A stretch of DNA of 64,000 nt from Taeniopygia guttata (taxonomy: Eukaryota > Chordata > Aves > Passeriformes > Estrildidae). The notes under the pieces are model-generated. The model was not told the DNA's origin, did not search any database, and saw only the letters and a list, made by a program, of their open reading frames with translations. Made by a program: the position numbers and the translations under genes. This document shows positions 13,101 to 28,100 of this stretch, piece after piece. The stretch covers positions 13,222,001-13,286,000 of the forward strand of contig NC_133030.1 of the NCBI RefSeq assembly GCF_048771995.1. Reading direction: 5' to 3'. The stretch's first letter is position 1. The number at the start of each line of letters is the position of its first letter.

Positions 13101-16100
13101 CTTTTTTTTTTTTTTTTTTTTAATGAGCTGTTTTTAGAGTCCTAAAATGGGCTTAAGTGACTTCAAGGCTGATGTTACATCATTCAGAAGTTTTTGCTTT
13201 CTGGCAGTCATGAAATTAGTATAAACACTGTGCATGTGTATTCAGCTGCTTTGCCCTACAAGCAGGGGAGTCACCTGAGTTTTGTCATTGACAAAATATA
13301 TTGTCACTTTTTAACATTTTCAAGGATGTTACTAAAATTTGTTCTTTAGCTATTGTCATAAAATGTCACTTGTGCATTTAAATCACATATGCTTTGGGAT
13401 TCTGACATTTTCAGAATTACAAGACTATTTTTCCTAAATTTAAATCTGCTCAGTGTTTTCTTGGCACGTTCCCCATCCTGCTCTCCTATGACTGACAAGG
13501 CAGTTCATATGAGAATTATGAGTATGGAAGTGTGGAGCTGCTTTAAACAAAATATTTTTTTTGTAAAAAAAAGATGTTATTTTCAGTAAATCAAGAATCC
13601 TAACTCAGTTGTCCAAATCAAGGCCTATTTCATTACCTTTGAGGGGTAGAAGGGTTATGCTATGTAGTATAATATTATATCATTTTCCAAGTAATCCTAG
13701 AGTTCTTTGACTAGATCAGAAAATACATGATTTCAACAAGAATAAAATGCAGCATTGGGAGAGATGTTGTAAGGGGTTCTATGGTAAATGACAGACATTA
13801 GCAGTCAAGTAAGAGTCAGCTTCCTTATGGAATAGAATAGAGTGCTTTAGGATGGAAGAGACCTTAAAGGTCATGCAGTTCCAACTGCCCTGTTATGGAC
13901 AGGTATAGTAAAATGTGGCGAACCCTGGATGCAGGAAGAAATGATGATGTCTGGCTCCAGATCAGAAGGCTGAATGATAGTTTTATTAAAACTATGCTAT
14001 ATTACATTAATATAGTATTTAAAGAGATATTATCCTATTCTACATACTTACCTATCTAACTAACAAACTCCTGACTCTCTGCTGAGAGTCTGAGACACAG
14101 CTGGATCCAATTGGTCATTGAACCCAAACAACCTTCACCAGAATCCAATCAAGCAATCACTTCAGGTAAACAATCTCCATACCACATTCCACATGGGGAA
14201 AACAAAGGAGAAGGATAATAATTGTTTTCTCTTCTTCTCTCTGTGCTTCTCCAAGAAATCCTGAGAGACAGAATTATGTCTCTCTGTCCAGAGAATGTGA
14301 ATGTCACAGACAAGGACACTTTCCACCAGACCAGGTAGCTCAGAACTCCACCCAACCTGGCCTGGAACAATTCCAGAGTCTAAAACTGACTTACTGAACT
14401 GTGACTTACTACATTCTTCGTTCTATTAATGCCTAAAATAGTGCTATTGCAACAGCTTTTTCTTACCTGCCTTACAAATTTCTTGTGAAGCTTCGGTATG
14501 TAGTTTCAAGAAAATTTTAGACTCCAGATAACAAACTAGAACAAAACTCTTGTATGTATCAGTGCCTAGCAGAAGCAATTAGGATTTGAGAATTTATAAA
14601 TTATTCTTTAAATTTTACAAGTCACTTAACAGCAGCCCACTGCCACTTCTGGGAAGCTTTCCCTCCAGCTGTTTCTTGGTTTTAATCTGAATACAGTACT
14701 TGGGGTAGAAGTAAGAATTTTCTTTCTTATATATGAGACATCCACTTTAATTTATGCCAACTTGATGCATCTCAACTTGTGATATCTCACAGGAAATGGA
14801 ATCCTTTTTGATTTGTAAACGTAGCTGAATGGTATCATTATGCAGAAGGTGTGAGATTAAATTCTTGAGGCAAGGTCTCATATTTTTAAGCAGGCAAGCA
14901 CATATTTATATTCAGTACCAGCTTGCCAGTTTCTTTTAAAAATTATATTTTATTTTATTAAATATTTAAATTGTAGTTTTTAAAAATATGTTTCCAAGTA
15001 ATTTGAGGGAAAACCATGAGGAGCTCTTAACAAGATAACTTTAAATTATTTTCTGGGGTTTGGGGTATCATGTGTACACTTAATATTGTGTTTATTCAGG
15101 ATTTCATTATACATTACTATGATTTGGAGGGTTTGTGTGCTTAATTTAGCCCTGTTATACAGAGCTGTTTTTCACTCTTGCATTCAGCTCATAAACTCAC
15201 TGAACTCTTGGATATGTACTTCACTAGAGGAATGGTTTGCTGTGCGTAAAACTGGACTGTCTGCCTTTTTAAAGCTTTCTCATTAGCTCCACGCTTATTG
15301 AATTTAGCTTGCATGCATTAAAACTTTTTAAATAAAATGGATATTCCAGGTATCCATCATGTCTTTTGAATAATTTAAGTGTAGGCCTCTAATTAATGTT
15401 TGTTTTGTCAAATTACAGCTAATTATCTCTTATTTAAATTACTTTTACTTTTTTAGGTAAATTGAGAAATACACATTGTTTTCCACGCAGAGAGTCAATG
15501 TTCAATGGTTTGAATTTCTGTTTAACTACATTTTTATATTTGTCACACACCATTCAGGACACAACTGTTGAAGGGACAACATGCAGCACACCTTCTATTG
15601 TTCTTCCAGAGAATGCTGTCATGCCAGATGCAGAAACTGATAAAAATCTGGTTAACAGGTACTATATAATACATTACCAATCCATCCATAAATTCCAGGG
15701 CCTGTGTTTCTAAAACATTGCCCTGAAATATTGTATGAAAATATTAAGGCTGCATCTCTGTGATTTGGTCATATTGCCTTTGCATTTTGAGATTGGTGTT
15801 TGGGATGCTGGGTGGAGGAACAGGATTATAATTTAGACGAAAATAATAGAGTTACACAGAGTAACTTGCCTGGCAACCCCACTTATTGAGCTGGACAACT
15901 TAAATATCTAGTTTGAACACTGTAATACAATGGGGTTTGAAGAAGCTTTGGGCTTGTTCACATAGACGGGACAAGAATACCACCTTGAGGTTAAACATAT
16001 GTGAAAGTAAATCGTTGAATAGAAATAGTAATCTTTTTTGAAGTTGAAAACTTCAATTCAGTCTTCAGTTATTATATTTACAAAGCATACTTACTGACCT

Positions 16101-19100
16101 GGTCTTTTTAATTTTATTGACCTGTCTCTAAATTTTTAAGTCATGGTAGTAATCTAAAGAAATGCAGGGATTTTTTTCTGAGAAATGAGGTTCACAGTGA
16201 ATGAGATTAATAGCAAAATTTAGAACTCCTTTGTCAGGTCAATTTCCGCAATTTTCCTTCTTTCCACAATCTCCTCCATTTTCCAGTTGTTTGGTGGTGC
16301 GAGGGACTGCAATAAATGCTTTTTGTCTTCATTTTTAAACCGAAGGGCTTTCTTTTTAATATTAACTTCTAATAGGCAATTAGGACCTCTTTTTGGTGTC
16401 ATACGCCATTATTTTTTTTCTTCATTTTTCTCTCTAGGCCTCGGAGTCCTCACAGGAGGCATTCTAACCGTGCCACCAGGAATTCCACAAGTTCACTGAC
16501 TTCTGTTGGTAAGAAGTGATTATTCATTTCAACTAGGATGTGTTCGCAGAAAATGTGACATGCAATAAAAACCTATAGAAAGAGTCTGATCGTACTGACC
16601 ACATTTTTTTTCTCTGCACACTATGTAATGCACGCACAGGGAATGCTGCTGGGATGTTGAATTGGGATCATGAGTTTGTAAGTGGATTGCATGCAGTCCC
16701 ATTTAGGGAAATACAAACATTGTTACTTTCAGAAAGTTGTTAATTGGTGCATTAACATCTTTAGAAGGCTCAACATATACATGGTTTATTTCTTGAAGAA
16801 TACAAAATACTGGTTTTGTTACACTTGAGCTTCTCTTTTGTTGGCACAGAGAAAGCGTCATGGGAAGTCTGCCTCTCAAAATTCCAGCACATAAATCTGA
16901 GTTTAAACCAAAACAGATATTTCACTGAAAATAGATTGCTTTAGAATATTTAATCTGTAAGTGTGGTTTTTGGCATCCTTGAAATTGATCTAAATTTAAG
17001 GAAATTAAAGCCAAAGTATTTCTCCTTCCCCACCAAAAAAATCAATCAAAAAACAATAGTGAAACAACTCCACACCCACAAACAAAAAACCCTTGAGTTT
17101 TTGCTGCTTGCTTGCATTCTTAGCTTTTCTGAAAACTGATGGTTCTGTAATGGCTCTTGTCAATTTAAAAAATATTTTTCTCATATTACCTGATGACTTT
17201 CCTCCCACTCATCCAAGCTGTTCTTTAGATGCTCATAAAAGCCATTTATAATTACTCACTCAGAAAGGACCTTGCCTCCTTTGCTTCATCATAGGCTGGA
17301 GAATTGTAAAAGTTTAGTGTTTTCAACCAATTTAAATACCACAGATTAATGAAGTGTTAAATTAATTGTTTAAAACTATTGTGCATAAATCTTTGCTGGG
17401 TGAGTTTGTGGGTTCTTAGCCTTGAAAAACTGAACATGAAAATTCCATGAAGAAACTCAGTCTACAACAGAAATGCCATTACAGTTAGTTGAGATAGATC
17501 TAATGGCACTTTTATTTAGAAATGAGAAACTGCATTGGAGGCACAGCTGGAAAAGCCAGTTTCACATATTCAGAGAATTTCTGATCACAGTGAATTAATC
17601 TTAGTGGGTTACCTGTGGTTTTGAGGACTTGCTCTAAACTTGAGATTGTAACAGCATAAGGAATGAGCAAACAGTAATTTTTTTGTGACATGAAAGCTCA
17701 AAACTAAATTTATAGGTATACATTTACAGGTTTGTTTTGAACTTGTTACTCTCACATGCCACAGTATAGCTGGAAATGGAAGGTCCAGCTCTAATTCTGC
17801 TATTTTCTACACAGACAATAGTGGTCATGTGATTGATCTGGTGAATGATCCACTACCAGATGTCAAAATATCAGAGGAAGACAAAAAGAAAAACCTTGAA
17901 TTGTTAGAAGAAGCAAAGAAAGTGAGTGAGAGGTTCCTAACACGCAGAGGCAGAAAGTCAAGAAGCAGCCTCTCAGAGTCACCCACAGGTAGGGGCAGAT
18001 CCTGAAAACTAGATTTTACATTCTCCTTCAAACATCTGTAAAGGCAAACATTTCCTGTAATCTATACATTGCTGCTGTTGACATACACTTGGTTATTTTG
18101 AAAGTCAGAATCCCTCATGTCCTTCACAAAGTTCCACGTAAAAGGGAAATGACCCATCTGTGCTACCCAGACATGTCAGGGTAAAATGGTGTAAAGTTAC
18201 ACTGTAGACAGTGTAGCAAGAAAGCATGAAGTATTTCTTTCGAAAAGTGAAAAATGCTCACAAATTGTTGTTTAAATGAAATTCTAATGGCTAGATTCTT
18301 CCTACTGAAAAACATTCCCTCCAGACACAATTACACTGCCTCCTATTCTGAACATAGTCATAAACTAAGCTAAATGGACCAGATCCTCCTTTAAAAACAG
18401 AAGAATAAAATGTTTTATTCTAGAATGTCAGTTGAAATGATTTTTCCTTTTATATGAAGTGTTTGAAAACTGGAATAAAATGCCATTTTACCATGAAATA
18501 GGACTCTCATTTTGATTTGAAATGCCAGTTCAAACAAAGTTCTGTCTTACAATTCGCCTGACAACCTCTGGAGGTAAAAAACAAAAAGCATCCTACAACT
18601 ATACATCACCTCTTTTGTTTCCTAAATTCCTCATGAATCTTCTCTTGTGCTGTATCTCCTCAGTGCTTACAGTACCAGAAAACTGAGGAGCACAAGGATT
18701 TCCTATATCAATAGAAATATATCCATTTTTGATAGGTATAAGACATGAAACATGCTCTAAACTCCTAATTGCCAAGTACAACCTGGTAATTAAAATAATT
18801 TGTCAGGTTCTGGAAAAACACATAACTATGATATTGATGTTTTAATCTCATCTGAATTCTAAAAATACAGAAGGTACAAGCCTATAAAGTAAAAATCACC
18901 TTTTCATTTTGTTTTTGTCTTTGTTCTATTGAAGCAGTTTCCCCTACTCTTAGTCCTAAAGTTTCACCCATAGCATCTTGGAGCAACTCTCTCATGCTTC
19001 CACTTCCATCAGGTAAAATGATCATGAATCATTAAGGGAGAAAAGACCTTTAAGATCATCAAATCCAATCATTTGCAGGCTCAAACTTAACTTATAAAAG

Positions 19101-22100
19101 CTCACCAAAAAAAGTATTTGTTTAGTATTTCTTGAGAAAAGTAAATTTAAGCATCTAGTCCTGAATATGATACAGTTCCTTAATGCATACAAAATTTATT
19201 TTTGCATATAGATTTTTAAATTATATTTTTATTCCTGTGATGTTGCAAGTTCACATGTTCTATTTTCTAAATTTTATCAATAACAGACTTTTGAGAAGAT
19301 TTAATGATCTTTCACTTGCTATGTGTTTGATTTTTTTTTTTCTTTTTTAATAGTTTTTTTGACATTTGAATTTTTGTCCTTCCTGTATTATGGGAAACTG
19401 TGCACATATGTATGCTACAGTAGTAAAAGTTTTGAGCAAAATATCAGGCTATGCCCTAATTATATGTGTATCTTTCAGGGTTGGATGCATGCACAACCAC
19501 TAGTATTGAGTCAGTATCTCCAGGGCAGGTAAGAGCTGAATAGTCTGTGTAATAACGTGGTTATTACAGTACTATATGATAATATGCTGCCCTTTTAGTC
19601 CCTTATAAAAATTGTGTGCTTGGAATACCATTTTATAGACCAAAATTGGATTACTGGTATTTTCTCTGTTCAGCAAGGGACAAATAGTCAGTCTGAAGAC
19701 AGAAATCCATGAAGCAACAAGAACTAAAAGATCATGAAGATCTGTTAAGTGTAGAAAATAGAAAAAGATGCAATATAACCCTAATCTATGAAAAAACTAA
19801 TCCCTAAAGTTATTTCATAAATAAATACAAGAAGCAATGTAAAAATTATGGGATTCAAAGTTCAGCCATTAATATCTATATCTAATGTTTGTAGGATAGG
19901 TGTGAAAGCTGCTTGTAAGCAGTTTTGTTTTGTTTTTTTTTTTTTTTTGCTAGAATAACACAATTGTGAAAGAGGAAGACAGGCAAACTGCAGAGGTAAG
20001 TGTCTTAGCACACATATGATTTACTGATGGGACTAAAAATGCTGAAAGATTGTTCACTGGGTGAAAAGAAAATTACCCTGCTTTAAGAAATTATGAAGCA
20101 CCTACAAAAGAAGTAGAGGATAGTAAGCTTACCACTTGATCTTTCTGAACTATCATGCACCCTGCTCTAGCTCAATTAAAAGCAATATACTAAATAACTT
20201 TATGAGCAAAATAAAAATATCTACTATAGCCATTTTGGTGTATATCAGTGGTTTAGACTTTCCATGACTTTAACATGCTGAGGAGCTTGGCTTTAGGAGG
20301 ATTGATGTAATGTACTCTGGAATGGGAGAGGTTAACTCAAAAGTTCAGAGGGCAGATTCCAAATTCACTTAAGTGCCTTTCAAAAATTATTTCTTTTGTC
20401 AACCGCACATATTCAAAAGCAAATGTCACTGAAAAGGAAATGGCTTTTTACAATGAAAATCTGTCCTTGTGCAGGGGAAAAGAGGAATCTGGACTTGATT
20501 CCCTGTTTCATGTGTATCCCTGTACTTTCAGAATGCTGCAAAAGGATTAATTGATCGAAGGCAGAATGATCAAAGAAAGATTTCTCAGGGAAGGTTGGTT
20601 CCTCGTTCTGCTGGCTTTGAAAACTCCAAAGAGAAGCTCTCAGACCAAAAGGAAAACTTTGATCCACGTAATCATATGGATACTTTACCTAAATTCTCCC
20701 CTTCAGCTGGTGATGGTGGCAGAATGTCTCTTAATACTTGCATGAATGTTTGTGAAAATGAACTTGGAAAATCATTCCTCAAGAAAGGGAAAGAAAAAGA
20801 TGTTCCTTTAAGAACCCATCTACCAGGACAAGGAATAGGAAATATGGACTCAAAGCTAAAAATTCCTGTTCCAGAAATGAGGGACCATAAAGTTCCATGT
20901 AAACCAGAGTTTAAACTGTGTGGACTGCGTCCTCCTCTATTGCGGGCTGTGTCCTGGGACAGCTTGGAGCCGGGACAGAAAGAGAAAACCTCTTTAAAAT
21001 TACCATCTGAGGAAGATAAGAGCTTTCTTGGAAATAAATCCAGCAATCAGTTAAAAGCATTCAAAGACCTTCAAATCCAAGTTCAGCCAGTTCGAATGCA
21101 GAAGCTGACAAAGCTCAGAGAGGTAAGTCCTGTCATCAGCTGTATCCTGTTAGAAAAAGTCATTTTCATAGCCTACTAAATTTTCAATGTGTTTAGTATT
21201 ATTTTTATCACTGCAAGAAACATACAGTAATAAAATGGGAAACAGTTTCAGCATAATCAATACAGAATTGTATCATGTTTTTCCTTTGCAACTTTACTAA
21301 ATTGTAACCTGTAAGGAAATTCCTTGGATTTACTCTATTTCTTAGTTCTCTTCAGATATGCATCAAGTGCACTGTGGTACTTCAAGGTGTACATATGCAT
21401 GTGCTCTTGCACGTTTACTTTTGCAAGATCACGGAGGACAGGAAATGGGTTTGTAATGATTAGTTGATTTTTGAAGCTTCTGAGAAAATGTCTCAAAGTG
21501 TTCAAAGCTGTAGAACTGGGCATCTCTGACAGCAAGGGCATGTAGAGCATGCTTACAGTTCCTAATTATTAACTGCTGCAAATTTATCAGCTTCTAAATG
21601 AATAATCTGTTATTAAATAATTTCCCAAATGGTTAGCAATTAAACCCCTGGAAAAAAAGAAATTTCATGAAAATGTAAACCACCAAAAGAAAGTAGTGAA
21701 CATGTCTCTATGGCTAATAATGACTTTTAAAAGAAAAAAGAAGCAGGAGGTACTTTCCTGAACAGCCCAATAAGGATATTTTCTTTAAACCTCAGTAGTT
21801 GATATTTTAGGATGACTATAAGGCTGGCAGGTGAGGACTGCAAGTTCTGAACTTTGGTTAATTCATTCCCATTATATTGTTTGGTAATGGCAGCTTCATT
21901 ATCCAGCTTTTCCTGTAGATATAATACATATATTCTTAGTGTGTATGTACTGGAAGTTTTGATTATAGGGACCCTTGGGCCATTTAATTACAGAAGTTCT
22001 TCCCTGTGAAGTTTGTGAGGCACTGGCACAGGTTGCCCAGAGAAGCTGTGGCTGCCCCATCCCTGGAAATGTCCAAGGCCAGGCTGGATGGGGCTTGGAG

Positions 22101-25100
22101 TAGCCTGGGATAGTGAAAGGTGTCTCTGCCCATGGCAGGGGGTTTGTAACCAGGTGATCTTTAAGGTCCCTTTCAACCCAAGCTATTCTATAATTCTTTA
22201 ATTTTATCATTTTGAATCACCTAGAAGTTATTAAGCACAAATAAAAGAATCAAACAATTATTGCAACATAATCTATAATTCCAGTTCGGAAAGGTTTGAG
22301 CTCTGTCTCCAGTACGAATTATCTACTCATTAACAAAAACAGGTATTTGTGAATGTAAACATATATGAGAATATGAAAGAAAATGAGGAGATAATAAAAG
22401 GAGAAATAAGACAACAAGGTATAATCCTTGAGAGAGCATTTTTTCTTACCTGTAAGGAATAGAGGTAGAACACAGTAACAATGAAGCATCCCAAGCTCTG
22501 GTCTTGATGAAGTCAAAGTGGCAAAGTCTCATATGGAGGATTTTCTGGATTTCTTCTGTTATCTGGGATACTTAGTTATACTGTGGCTACATCCAAAACT
22601 ACTTTTTTCATTGTCAGTGACTAAAGCTCTCACTTACCAAAACTGTACATATCTCATTGAATAAGGGGCATATTTCACAAATCTTTGTTTGCGTGACTGG
22701 AAATTTTTCTCAATAATCCCGTATGAAATTTGAAATATGTAATATTCTAGAGTGCATGTGAATTTATTTGTATCCATGTTATGTAGCATCTGACTGTAAT
22801 GTAATGCAAATATCTCTATTATGTTTATTAACTAAAGTAAATGTTTTATTTACTGTTCATGTGGCAGGGATATTTAAATTGAGATGAGTAGTTCACTTAC
22901 TTAGAAATATTGTTTCTCTTCACAGGAGCATATTTTGATGAGAAATCAAAATTTAGTTGGACTTAAACTTCCTGAACTTAGTGAAGCATTGGAACAGGAA
23001 AAAGGTGCAGTATCATAAAAGCTGGAAGGACTGTTTGCTATACACTGATTTTTATAACTGACTATTATGGGGGGGGGGGGGGGGGGCAAGGAGAAAAAGT
23101 CTTAAAATCTTCAATTGCAATAATAGTTGAAGCAGTCATGAAGGACAGTGATAAATTACTTTTAAAAACAAGAGAGAACAATATTGGCAAGTAGCTCAAT
23201 TTCTCGATTATTTGAACCAAGAAGATATTAGATATTATTATAACCAAGGGAGAAGATGCACACGTGGAATGGAGTCTGGCTTGTACCTAATAGTTGTGGG
23301 ACTGAAGTTTCAGTATCTTTCTGTAAAAATATTTCAGCAGTGATGGATTAAATGGATGAAACTTCTGCAAGATATTATGGTCATAAGGGTGAATTTGATC
23401 CCTGGGAATATAAATAAGAGATGGGATGCTTTATTCCTTTTTTATTTTAGTATATATGTGGCAAGCATTGAAATGGAATTTTCACTTCTGGCGAAACTGA
23501 CTTCCATGTCAATGTGAATGAGAAAATGTAAGGCCAGAAAAGAGTCATAAAGGTGTTTCAAGGATTGGAAAGATGTGCCTTACAATAAGTGGGATTTTTT
23601 TAACCTCAGTTTCTGTGATTTTTAAGGAAAAATAAATGAAAATGCTTTTTTAAGGAAAAAGCTTAAACATTCATAAATGAGGAAAAAGAAATCTGGCACC
23701 AAATATTTTCTCCAATCTAACATAAGCAAAAAATATTTGATGCCTGTAGTTGCATCTAAAAAGATTCAGAACGAAGAGCAAAGATATGAACCTGAGGATA
23801 ATTAGGATAATTCAACATGTGGAAGAATTAAATAGCAGTAGTGCTTAGATAAAATATTTAAACCAAATATATCAACCTAAAATATTTAAGCCGAACCTAT
23901 ATATTTGTTTGGAAGTAGTTAATTCAGAATTTGCTCAGTGTGACATTAACTGAAATGAAGGTGGTTACTATGAAATGAGCTGAAATTGATTGTCCAAGAT
24001 TTAATCCAAAGTCATTTTGCTAATTCATACATTTGCACTGGGCCTAGCTCATCAGCCTTAAAGTTCCTGTTACACTTAGAGATGGTTGAGATACTACATT
24101 TCATGTTATGTCTGGGAATGGACACATCTTCAGTCTGAATGAATCAAGATCAAAAGAGACTTCTTGTTCTCTGTAGTTAGTGATTATGTCTTTGAATTCT
24201 TAGATATAATATTATTCCTGTCACTCTGTTAATGTATAATTTCCCAGAAATTATTTACCAGGCTCCCTTTGAAAGTATAAAATAGTTGCCATTTTACCAG
24301 CCTGCTATGTAATTTCGGCAGGTTTGGAAGCCTTGAAAACGTGAATAGATAAGCATTATTTTATCTAGCTTCTCAACATGGATCTCATGAGTATCACAAG
24401 CTTTTTATAGTCCAGTAAGTTATCTGAATGGTAGCCAGAACATTAAGAGTCAACTCCTTGTCCTCAGTGGAGAAAACAAGCAAGGGGTCAAATTCTTAGT
24501 AATTTGTTAGGGAGACCTACTTCCTTACACTGTCATAAAAGCCACCTTTTCAACTGGAGTGGTAATTTTGCTTAAACAATAGGAAATAGTCAGATCCTTC
24601 ATTATTACTATTATGAATCCAATGTACTGTCTCCATCATGGTTTTTATCAATGACAAGTTACTGTCACCATCTGAGTAGACACAACTCTGCCTCTACACT
24701 AGATAAGTGGGGTGCATTGAATCTGGAGACACTGTGGTGTCAGGCTGGATTTTATGGGGATACATGTGACTGTTCTTAAGTAAATACTGGATTTTTTTTT
24801 TAATATAAAGCAAATGCACAGAACTAAAATGTAGCTGGAAAGGATCTCCCTTTCTGTTCCATTTTTCATGTTACTGCTCTCCAGATTTACACACGAATTA
24901 TATGGCAAGTCTAAGAGTCCTACTGTTAAACTTATGAGTAGGAGAACTGTTTAAAGATTCCTTCCCAAGTCTGAGATTCAGGCTGGCGACTCTGCCTTTC
25001 CTACAGGAGAATCCTTAATGAAATTCTGGTAAGACAGAAGGTGATAAGGGAACTAATATACGTGAAATTAAGTAAAATGAAAATACAGAAGCTAAGTAAC

Positions 25101-28100
25101 AAGAATTTTTAAAAAGTGTTAGCCATGTCTTGGTCCTTTGGAAAGTGACAGAATCAGAGAATGCAAGTATAACCTTTATATCCTGTTTCAATCAACATAC
25201 AGTGCAAACAGAATAAATGGTGTACAAAATCTGTAGTATGGTACGTTACACTACACTTCATCTTGGCAGGTGGGACCTAAAGCCCTAGAAAATGACAGTA
25301 TTCTATTACAAAATTTCAGCTAAAATAGTCCAGAAAATAATGTGTGACTTTTCAAGTAACATAATTTTTTTTAAATTGGAAAATGTCTTTAGGCCCTTCA
25401 CCTCTTCCTTCCCCCACTGAAGAGGAAGAGACAAAGAACAGCTCTGATGTCATGCCCAGCATTCCTGATGTATTGCTGCGAAAACTGAGAGTGCACAAAT
25501 CGCTTCCAGGAAGGTAAAAGTTCATTAGAAGTGGAAACACATCATCCAGGAGAAGACATACTAATGGTCTTCAGCGAACTTCCCTCCATTCATAGGGAGA
25601 TAAATTGTTGCATTTTAAATTGTGCAATACAGATTTACTGAAAAAATTTGGGGAATGCACCAACTTCCAGTAAATGGCCAAATTTTAAAATTAGTTTGAG
25701 AGTTTCTACATAAAAAGCCTTAAACCTTAATTGCATGCTACAAGTAGATTTTTTTTACAGGTTTTTCCACTCCTGGTTTCCAGGACTGCTGCTGCAGATA
25801 TGTACTCACATTGAAAATATTATTTCTCACCCCCATGAAAATAATCAGGCCAGATGATGCTTTCCAGTGGTAGAATTTGGATATGTAAGAATTCTGCAGT
25901 TTTTCTGCAGGGGACAATTTTTAGGGTAACAGAGTTTATTTTGCAAAATGAGTTAAGGACTCACTTGTGAATTCACCATTTTGGACTTTCCAAGACATTA
26001 AAACAATTCCAAACTTATTCAGCCAAAAATTATTCCTCCATTTAGCCACATGATTAGGTACCAAAAACCACCAAAGCCTTCAGTTATCTGAACTGTCAAT
26101 AAGGATTCTCTGTGCACGTGAGATAAATATTTAACATTTATGGTGAAGGAATTGTTATTTACATTATTTTATATAAATGAACGCACGAGGTGAAGATCTT
26201 CTGAGAGACCACTGCTTGATTGTAACAATACTGAAAAGTAGTAGGAAAGTCTTGAAACTCGAACATATATTTTGTTGTTCTTTTCAATTAAGTGTTAGAA
26301 TACCTTTGTTTTTAGAGAAAAAACTCATTAAAATGTGAATTTTTTACTTTTATATCTAGCTCCCCACCACTCACTGAAAAAGAAGTTGAGGTAAGTATGT
26401 TATTATTTTAGACATGTTCCAATTTTAAGTGATTACTTTAAGTCTAAGTGTGGTTATTAGAATGAGGTAATAGGGTGATTTTTTTCCCCTCAAAATATAT
26501 TTCTCATTTAAAAAAACCCCACATTGAACTCATCAAAGTAACAATTTTGTGAAATATCAGCAATAGAAGTTGTAAAATGACAGAGTAGGAAAACATTTGT
26601 GTTTTTCACGATAAAATACGAATTCACTTTGGAAATAGTTTTAATATTCTAAAGGAGTAAAAAAAAAGAGATTAAATAAGATCAGAAACTCAGCAATTTA
26701 AATTGCATTTTTGTTAGCTAATATGAGCTTTGGGGCATTTTTAATAATATCCTGCTGTTAGTTTACATAATTTTTGCTTTCTCAGTTCAAGCCAATAATT
26801 TTGTTTGCAGATCTCTTTTTAGCTTGTAGCATTTGTTTCTTGTATTTTTAAAATCACATAGCAGTCAAGAAAAAGATCCTTTTTTTACAACACTGAAATC
26901 TACTGGAGCTATTGATGCCTTTTGCTTTGCGAAGTATTAATCCTAAGAAATAATGAGTCTGGTAAAGAAAGAAACAATCTTTAAAAGCAGGGTGCAAGAG
27001 AAAAAAAAATGTTAGCACTTAATCTTTTGCTGGCTTCAGGGGTAGGTGTTTATCCCTTAGGTAAAACAATGCTCATGGTGAGCTCATCCCTGGACTTCCT
27101 CTGCACAGACTATCTGTTTAAAAACCTTGGGGACCCTTGGAGGAAGTCCAGCTAGAAAACAGATCCATTGTGATTCTGGTGCTTCTGGTAGGCTGCTTCC
27201 TTCATTATGACTGCCCTACAGAGCTCCCAGAAAAACATTCATGAAAAGAGACAGCAATGCATTTATAATTCCTATTTCAGTGGAAATAAATAGACGTGAT
27301 TTTTCAAAGAAAACAAATTAAAAAATAATTTCAGTGTTCTGTTTCAATACTTATTTAAGCAGCAAAGTCTGTTAAACACATGCCTTATTCCTAAATTGTT
27401 ATTGAAAATTATTTTACTGTGAGACTTACTGGAAAATGCCTTTTTTGATCCCAACAGAATGTATTTGTACAACTCTCCTTGGCCTTTAGAAATGATAGTT
27501 ATACACTGGAATCTAGAATTCAGCAGGCAGAGAGGGAGAGAAATCTTACTGAAGAGAATGCTGAGAAGGAACTGGAAAACTTTAAAGCAGCCATTACGGT
27601 AAGAAACTAGAGGGAATTCTTTTCCTGAACTATAGTGTAAAGTGCACACATATTGCAAATGTGTTTGGCTTGTAAATTCAGCCCCAAAAAGTCATTTTCT
27701 GATGCTCAAACTCCTTGCCATGAGCTGCCTACTACTCTGAGAGAGGGCATCTTCTGCCAGAGTGAGCCAGCATTTGTGGAAATGCCTAGGGGATGCTTCC
27801 CTTGGTGTAGCAGATTTCAAGAATAAAGACTTGGAGTTTGCCGTTCAGTTCTTGATATAAGTTTGTGACATAGCTAAGAGCATTCTGAACTGCAGTTGGA
27901 GCACTAATCCTTATTCTCCTGAGCAAGACCTTCTTTAGCAGTAAATTTGAGGTGTCCAGATATGAGATACCAGAATTATTTGAAACCTGAATACTGAGAT
28001 CTGTAACTTGAAACACCTCTTAACTGCAGGTACTAGAAGGTATGCTGTGTGAAAGGAAACAGCAAGGAATACTTAAGGAATAGGTCCAATCTCAGACTCA

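Noticed and set aside
20672-21046. 124-codon minus-strand frame
   Set aside because: Antisense shadow of the large IRAG1 central exon.
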